A DNA stretch of 27,001 bases from positions 1-27,001 of the forward strand of contig CAZCFZ010000051.1 in the NCBI GenBank assembly GCA_964498065.1, written 5' to 3'. Under the pieces are notes generated by a model. The model did not search any database, was not told the DNA's origin, and worked only from the letters and a program-made list of their open reading frames with translations. The stretch is from FEN-1297 sp964498065. GTDB taxonomy: Bacteria > Bacteroidota > Ignavibacteria > Ignavibacteriales > Ignavibacteriaceae. This document shows, one piece after another, positions 23,093 through 27,001 of this stretch; the stretch's first letter is position 1, and every line of letters starts with the position of its first letter. The position numbers and the translations under genes are program-made.

Positions 23093-24502
23093 TTAATTCC
23101 GATTATTTATTTTTTCAAAACCAAGAACTTTTAATCCATTTTTAATTATAGGGTCTTTCATCATATACTTCCAAATTACTCCCGACCTGTAATTTTCAAG
23201 CATTAAAACAAGCGGTCCTTCATCAATTCCAAGATCTTCTTTATCAAACCAATTGGCAGTTAAGTTAAATGCATCAACGAAACCATATTTTCCCCATATA
23301 CCCTTATCTTTATATTTATTATAAAAATTCAATAGGGTTGGGATTACTACTTTCGGCGCAAATACTATGGAGGCTCCGGCAGCATACGGTGCAATTGTAC
23401 CGTCATCAAAATAATTATATTTCGGTCCTGATGTTCCTCTGCCGGCATAGCCTAAAAATTTTTTATCATCAAAATTGTATGATTTTCCCGGCCCGTCGCA
23501 TGCTGTTATGCCCCAAACCAAAGAGTCATAACCTTTCCAGCCATGGGGATTTTCAATAGCATATAATCTCTGCGTTAATGTTGCTCTTCTGGAATTTTCA
23601 AAATAATCAATCCCTTTTTTACGCATATACTTATCGGCAATTCCTCTCAAGTCTATAAAAGCATTGGTAAATTGATGTCCAAATAACGGCGGGAAAACAA
23701 CATGTGCTAATCCTTTGTACGGTTCCTCCCACTTGTAAGTTTTCGTCCATGTTTCGTATCCTTTATTTGCATTTTCCATTCCATCACCTGCAGCAACTAC
23801 AAACATTATCTGAGCTTCGTTGTAGCCTCTCCAGCCATTTTTAGAAAAACCCTTCTCCGGTTCCCAGCCCATATTTATATCATAGGGATCTCTGCTGTCT
23901 TTAGACATTGTAAAAAACTTCCAATCAACTCTCTTCAAAAGCAAAGTAGATTTGTCTCTTATTTCTTTTTCAATTGAATTATTTTTGTCAAAATATTGAC
24001 GGGCAAAAATAAATCCTGCTAATAGCAAACCAGTATCTATAGAAGAAAGTTCACAATTCCAGTAACGCAAGCCGGATTTCATATCCAGGAAATGATAATA
24101 AAATCCTTTATATCCGGTGGATACGGCATCCGCACTCTGTTTGCTATTTAAAAAGAAATTTAAAGTATTAAGTGTTCTTTGCGCAGCTTCTTTTCTTGTA
24201 ATCCAGCCATGCTCCGCACCCACAGCATATGCAGGCAAAGCAAAGCCAACTGCGGCTATGCTCGCCGGGGAACTTTTTGTTGAACGGTCTTTTACCAATC
24301 CATTTTCAGGATTAGATTCATCTATAAAATAAAGGAAAGTTCTATATTCAAGGGTATCAAGGAATGCAGTTACTGCCGGTGAATTTTTATATTGATTTAA
24401 AGGGTAACTCGTTTTTGTGATTTTATTCTGACAGCAGCATATTATAGAAGAGAAGAAGACAATAAAAAAGACCAGCCGATACTTATTAATAAATTTTATC
24501 AT
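23093..24502 (-). CDS. Glucoamylase-family (PF10091, GH144-like) lipoprotein, probable endo-beta-1,2-glucanase
   Basis: A 469-residue alpha/alpha-barrel enzyme of the group long labelled glucoamylase, which includes GH144 endo-beta-1,2-glucanases. The N-terminal signal ends I-I-C-C-C-Q, so it is probably a lipoprotein. Family segments are Y-R-T-F-L-Y-F near residue 53, G-L-V-K-D-R near 68, S-I-A-A-V-G-F-A-L near 80 and M-G-W-E-P-E-K-G-F with Y-N-E-A-Q-I near 210-230. Later come W-G-I-T-A-C-D-G-P-G near 325, D-G-T-I-A-P-Y-A-A and L-V-L-M-L-E-N-Y-R-S-G near the end. The GH3 gene lies downstream and a TonB receptor upstream, as in beta-1,2-glucan loci. Family strong, substrate inferred. Confidence 0.85.
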   Translation of the reverse strand: MIKFINKYRLVFFIVFFSSIICCCQNKITKTSYPLNQYKNSPAVTAFLDTLEYRTFLYFIDESNPENGLVKDRSTKSSPASIAAVGFALPAYAVGAEHGWITRKEAAQRTLNTLNFFLNSKQSADAVSTGYKGFYYHFLDMKSGLRYWNCELSSIDTGLLLAGFIFARQYFDKNNSIEKEIRDKSTLLLKRVDWKFFTMSKDSRDPYDINMGWEPEKGFSKNGWRGYNEAQIMFVVAAGDGMENANKGYETWTKTYKWEEPYKGLAHVVFPPLFGHQFTNAFIDLRGIADKYMRKKGIDYFENSRRATLTQRLYAIENPHGWKGYDSLVWGITACDGPGKSYNFDDKKFLGYAGRGTSGPKYNYFDDGTIAPYAAGASIVFAPKVVIPTLLNFYNKYKDKGIWGKYGFVDAFNLTANWFDKEDLGIDEGPLVLMLENYRSGVIWKYMMKDPIIKNGLKVLGFEKINNRN

Positions 24503-24603
24503 ACAAAAATTTGTTTATTTCATTTTATATTATGAATAATACAATTAAATAATAAAGATAACATAGGACATGAATTTTTTTCCATATTAAAAGCACCGCC
24601 AAT

Positions 24604-24762
24604 TTATTTTACCACTGCAAATTTTCCTATGTACGTTCCTACACCCGGCGGCATCGCCGGCACATAAAGGGTGTCCGACAGAGTTTGGTCTAATGACGGA
24701 CCGGGCACAAGGAACAGTGCCGCACCAGCCGTAAATAACATTACGGCACTGATCTTTTTCAT
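24604..24762 (-). CDS. Small exported peptide, 52 residues
   Basis: A minus-strand ORF between the TonB receptor and the GH144-like gene. The ATG at 24762 is preceded by AAAGGAG and starts M-K-K-I-S-A-V-M-L-F, a typical signal peptide. A longer start at 24807 would overlap the receptor stop and ignore this site. The mature part contains T-L-Y-V-P-A-M-P-P-G-V-G-T-Y-I-G and ends soon after. It could be a true small secreted protein or the truncated front of a larger exported one. It lies at the edge of the higher-G+C block. Confidence 0.5.
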   Translation of the reverse strand: MKKISAVMLFTAGAALFLVPGPSLDQTLSDTLYVPAMPPGVGTYIGKFAVVK

Positions 24763-24791
24763 AATGCTTCTCCTTTTATTTTTGGAAAACA

Positions 24792-27001
24792 TTATTGCAG
24801 ACTCCAACGAAGTCCTAACTGCACAACCGGGCCATAATCACTTTCAGACGTAGGGAAACCATTTCCCTGAACCACATAAGTATCACTAGCATGGTTGAGA
24901 TCAACCAGGTTGAGGTAAACTACGAGGCCGGGCCACGGCAGATTTTGTTTGGCAGTTAAGTCCCAGCGCAGGTATGAATTTTTCGACGGTCGAAGTTCCG
25001 GAAACTGGTTCGTTCCGGTCGATACATTTGACTGGTATATCATGGATACGACGACAGAGAAACCTTGGTAATCGTACCCAGCGGAAAGATTTACAACGTT
25101 ATCCGGCTGGTATAGCAGGCGATCGGTATAAAACGTGTCTATGTGTGTTGTAACAACCCTCGGGGGAATGTACTGACTTTTTGTGATCGTGTAAAAATAT
25201 TTTGCGCTCGAGAAAATATGAGTGTAATTGATGTTGAACACCAATCCGCTCAACAATCCCGGCAGGTACCAGAAGTGAGTCTGCCAGTCAAGTTCCACAC
25301 CGTAGTCGTCAACACGGTAGGGGTTGTTAATTTCAGTAGTGACATAGTAAACTTTTGGGGTAGAAGGAGGCGGAATGCCGGGATACGTCTTTGATGCATC
25401 GGAGGAGAATTTGCTCTGCGTGAATATCATGTCATTTATTCTCTTCAAAAATCCGCCAACGGTAAACAGCCCGATAGCGTTGTTATAGAAAGAAAGCTGC
25501 ACGTTATAGTTCTGCGAATGAGCAGGCTTCAAAGCAAAGTTGTTCCAGTTGACTGCGTTAGAAGATGTAAATATATCGATTTTCGGTATGATGGAAGTGA
25601 AGTCTGGGTAGGAAAGTGTGCTGGTATATGACAGACGAGCTGTAAGCCATGAAAGCGGCTTGTACATCAGGCTCACGTCTGGCAACAAATAACCGTGATA
25701 TTGATCGATTGTAGTATCCGTGTGAGGATAGGTTTCTGGATATTTAACATTCGCCAGATTTGCATCAAAAATTCTCGCGGCCCGGTAAGATGTCGCGAGT
25801 CCCTGGTATCGAGCTCCGCCTATCAGTGTGATTTGAGTTCCAATATTAATAGTTGCCATGGCATAAACTGCACTCTCATACTCATTTCCGGAATAATTGT
25901 CGACAATGTTGCCATAAGGATCAGGAGTGTAACCCCATGAAGTCCAACCCGCTTTCTCAGCTCCCTGCCTGACAAAATTCACTATTTGCGACAAAAAGTC
26001 CAGATTCATCGGAAGTGGCGGTGCGTAGCTGCCTTTCAGAAAATTCCCGAAATCTAAACCCGGGCTTTCGAACACGGTTATTGGAAGAAGCTGGTTTCCC
26101 GTAGTACTCAGGTTGTAAGGCGGCTGTGTCATAAAAGGATATGCATTAACGATTGCCCGGCGCGGGAGAGTCAGGCTGAAGACGCCGCCCCCGCCTGCAT
26201 TGTCGGTGCTGTAAGACCGGTGAGAATAACGATATTGTCCGCCAAACTTCACAATTCCTGAGAGAACATCTGATACGGTTATGTTTCTCGTGATGTCGAT
26301 TGACCCAACAATATTCCTTTGCATTGTAATATTGTTGCTGGTGCTGAGAGACAAGAGGTTCATGAGATTCGGGTCGACTTTAGCCGAACTGGCCTGGGCA
26401 ATTGTTGCAGGAGGCGCGGACTGCGGAACAGTTGCCAGATTCGCCGGGTACTGCTGAAAAGTCGCTCCCCATCCTCCGCGGGAAATATTCTCTGAGAGAG
26501 AGTGAGAAACCTTTGCGTCAATATCGAACGACAGCATGTTTTCTTTCAAGTCAAGAAGATTTGTCACTACATAAAGCTTCCCCGGTGAATAAGAGGCGTT
26601 GTCGAAAATCTGGTTTGATATAATGCTGTACTGCTGGCTCAGCGTCTGAGTTGTCGTATTGCTTCCGCTGAAGAAATTCATAAAATCAACCTTCCCACCG
26701 GGCAGCTTGTAATCCATATTGATGGTACCATTATACCGCCGTGTGATGCTGGGAATAAAGCTGAGGGTGAGACCGTTAAGAAGCAAAGGATTATTCACGC
26801 CGGAATTCTTTGACGCGAGAGCATAGTTGGCCCCTAATTCATCGCTTGATAAGTTTTGCCGGTCGATAACTGCTTGCGCGAGAATTCCAAGCCGTTGGTC
26901 TAGAAACCTTTTACCAACGGTGACGGAAAAATTGTAGTCGCCAAATTGACTCCGAAGACCTTCGTATCCTCCCTGCGCAGATAGTTCTATTTCCGGCACG
27001 C
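24792..27001 (-). CDS. TonB-dependent receptor, C-terminal part (5' end outside window)
   Basis: At least 735 residues of an outer-membrane TonB-dependent receptor. The plug domain and signal are missing because the frame runs through the right edge; a GTG at 26999 is in frame but is not a likely start. The visible part is barrel: alternating strands such as V-E-L-D-W-Q-T-H-F-W, F-N-I-N-Y-T-H-I-F, V-V-S-M-I-Y-Q-S-N and Y-L-R-W-D-L-T-A-K-Q, ending V-V-Q-L-G-L-R-W-S-L-Q. A Y-K-P-L-S-W-L-T-A-R-L-S-Y segment is also typical. These receptors bring large ligands into the periplasm. With GH3 and GH144-like enzymes beside it, a glucan oligosaccharide is likely. Its G+C is far above its neighbours'. 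No SusD partner is seen. Confidence 0.88.
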   Translation of the reverse strand, partial: VPEIELSAQGGYEGLRSQFGDYNFSVTVGKRFLDQRLGILAQAVIDRQNLSSDELGANYALASKNSGVNNPLLLNGLTLSFIPSITRRYNGTINMDYKLPGGKVDFMNFFSGSNTTTQTLSQQYSIISNQIFDNASYSPGKLYVVTNLLDLKENMLSFDIDAKVSHSLSENISRGGWGATFQQYPANLATVPQSAPPATIAQASSAKVDPNLMNLLSLSTSNNITMQRNIVGSIDITRNITVSDVLSGIVKFGGQYRYSHRSYSTDNAGGGGVFSLTLPRRAIVNAYPFMTQPPYNLSTTGNQLLPITVFESPGLDFGNFLKGSYAPPLPMNLDFLSQIVNFVRQGAEKAGWTSWGYTPDPYGNIVDNYSGNEYESAVYAMATINIGTQITLIGGARYQGLATSYRAARIFDANLANVKYPETYPHTDTTIDQYHGYLLPDVSLMYKPLSWLTARLSYTSTLSYPDFTSIIPKIDIFTSSNAVNWNNFALKPAHSQNYNVQLSFYNNAIGLFTVGGFLKRINDMIFTQSKFSSDASKTYPGIPPPSTPKVYYVTTEINNPYRVDDYGVELDWQTHFWYLPGLLSGLVFNINYTHIFSSAKYFYTITKSQYIPPRVVTTHIDTFYTDRLLYQPDNVVNLSAGYDYQGFSVVVSMIYQSNVSTGTNQFPELRPSKNSYLRWDLTAKQNLPWPGLVVYLNLVDLNHASDTYVVQGNGFPTSESDYGPVVQLGLRWSLQ

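Noticed and set aside
24567..24573. AGGACAT upstream of the GH144-like gene as a further sigma site
   Set aside because: Only the short core matches; the AACAAATGA block is absent at any sensible distance.
25143..26623. Plus-strand open frames inside the TonB receptor
   Set aside because: They are antisense to a long, clearly coding barrel protein, have no family features, and owe their length to its higher G+C.

Overview
The window is AT-rich chromosomal DNA, roughly a third G+C over most of its length. It probably comes from the Bacteroidota/Ignavibacteriota (FCB) side of the bacterial tree. Pointers to this are an outer-membrane TonB-dependent receptor next to lipoprotein and periplasmic glycoside hydrolases, an ECF42-type sigma factor with DGPF/YCII proteins, and a palindromic repeat of a style I associate with these genomes. 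Many genes have clear AAGGAG-type ribosome binding sites, which is less usual for core Bacteroidetes and favours a deeper FCB lineage. This placement is inference. There is no rRNA, tRNA, CRISPR array, phage or insertion-sequence transposase.

Layout, left to right. At 1-88 is the N-terminus of a VOC/glyoxalase protein leaving the window on the minus strand. At 495-5826 is a tight plus-strand operon: GNAT acetyltransferase, ornithine/alanine racemase-family enzyme, sodium:solute symporter, M20 amidohydrolase, and an alanine-racemase-fold protein with altered pocket residues. It looks like an import, deacylation and racemisation module for amino acids or N-acyl amino acids. Everything after it is on the minus strand, except one small secreted fibronectin-III protein at 16989-17384.

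At 5844-9687 are a phosphinothricin-acetyltransferase-like GNAT, a DUF4440-like protein, a small membrane protein and a family-39 glycosyltransferase fused to a C-terminal DUF2993/LmeA-like lipid-binding domain. The 9688-10482 gap holds a hairpin and what looks like a decayed small gene. At 10483-13671 is an ECF42-type locus: a sigma factor with a TPR-like tail, three DGPF/YCII paralogues and an AhpD-like protein. Two of the DGPF genes carry the same promoter-like sequence at the same spacing, a good candidate for the sigma factor's own recognition site. From 13939 to 19973 are two CPBP membrane proteases (one with a changed catalytic motif), a 2'-5' RNA ligase-like protein, small membrane and outer-membrane proteins, a diacylglycerol-kinase-family lipid kinase and a YciI protein.

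At 20411-27001 is a carbohydrate-use locus. It has a GH3 beta-glucosidase, a lipoprotein glucoamylase-family (GH144-like) enzyme and the C-terminal part of a TonB-dependent receptor. Its best-fitting substrate is beta-1,2-glucan. Three very short secreted or membrane ORFs lie between the big genes. The receptor is markedly richer in G+C than everything else, which suggests a different origin. The strongest leads are the ECF42 promoter pair, the racemase operon with its atypical Alr, and the glycosyltransferase-LmeA fusion.
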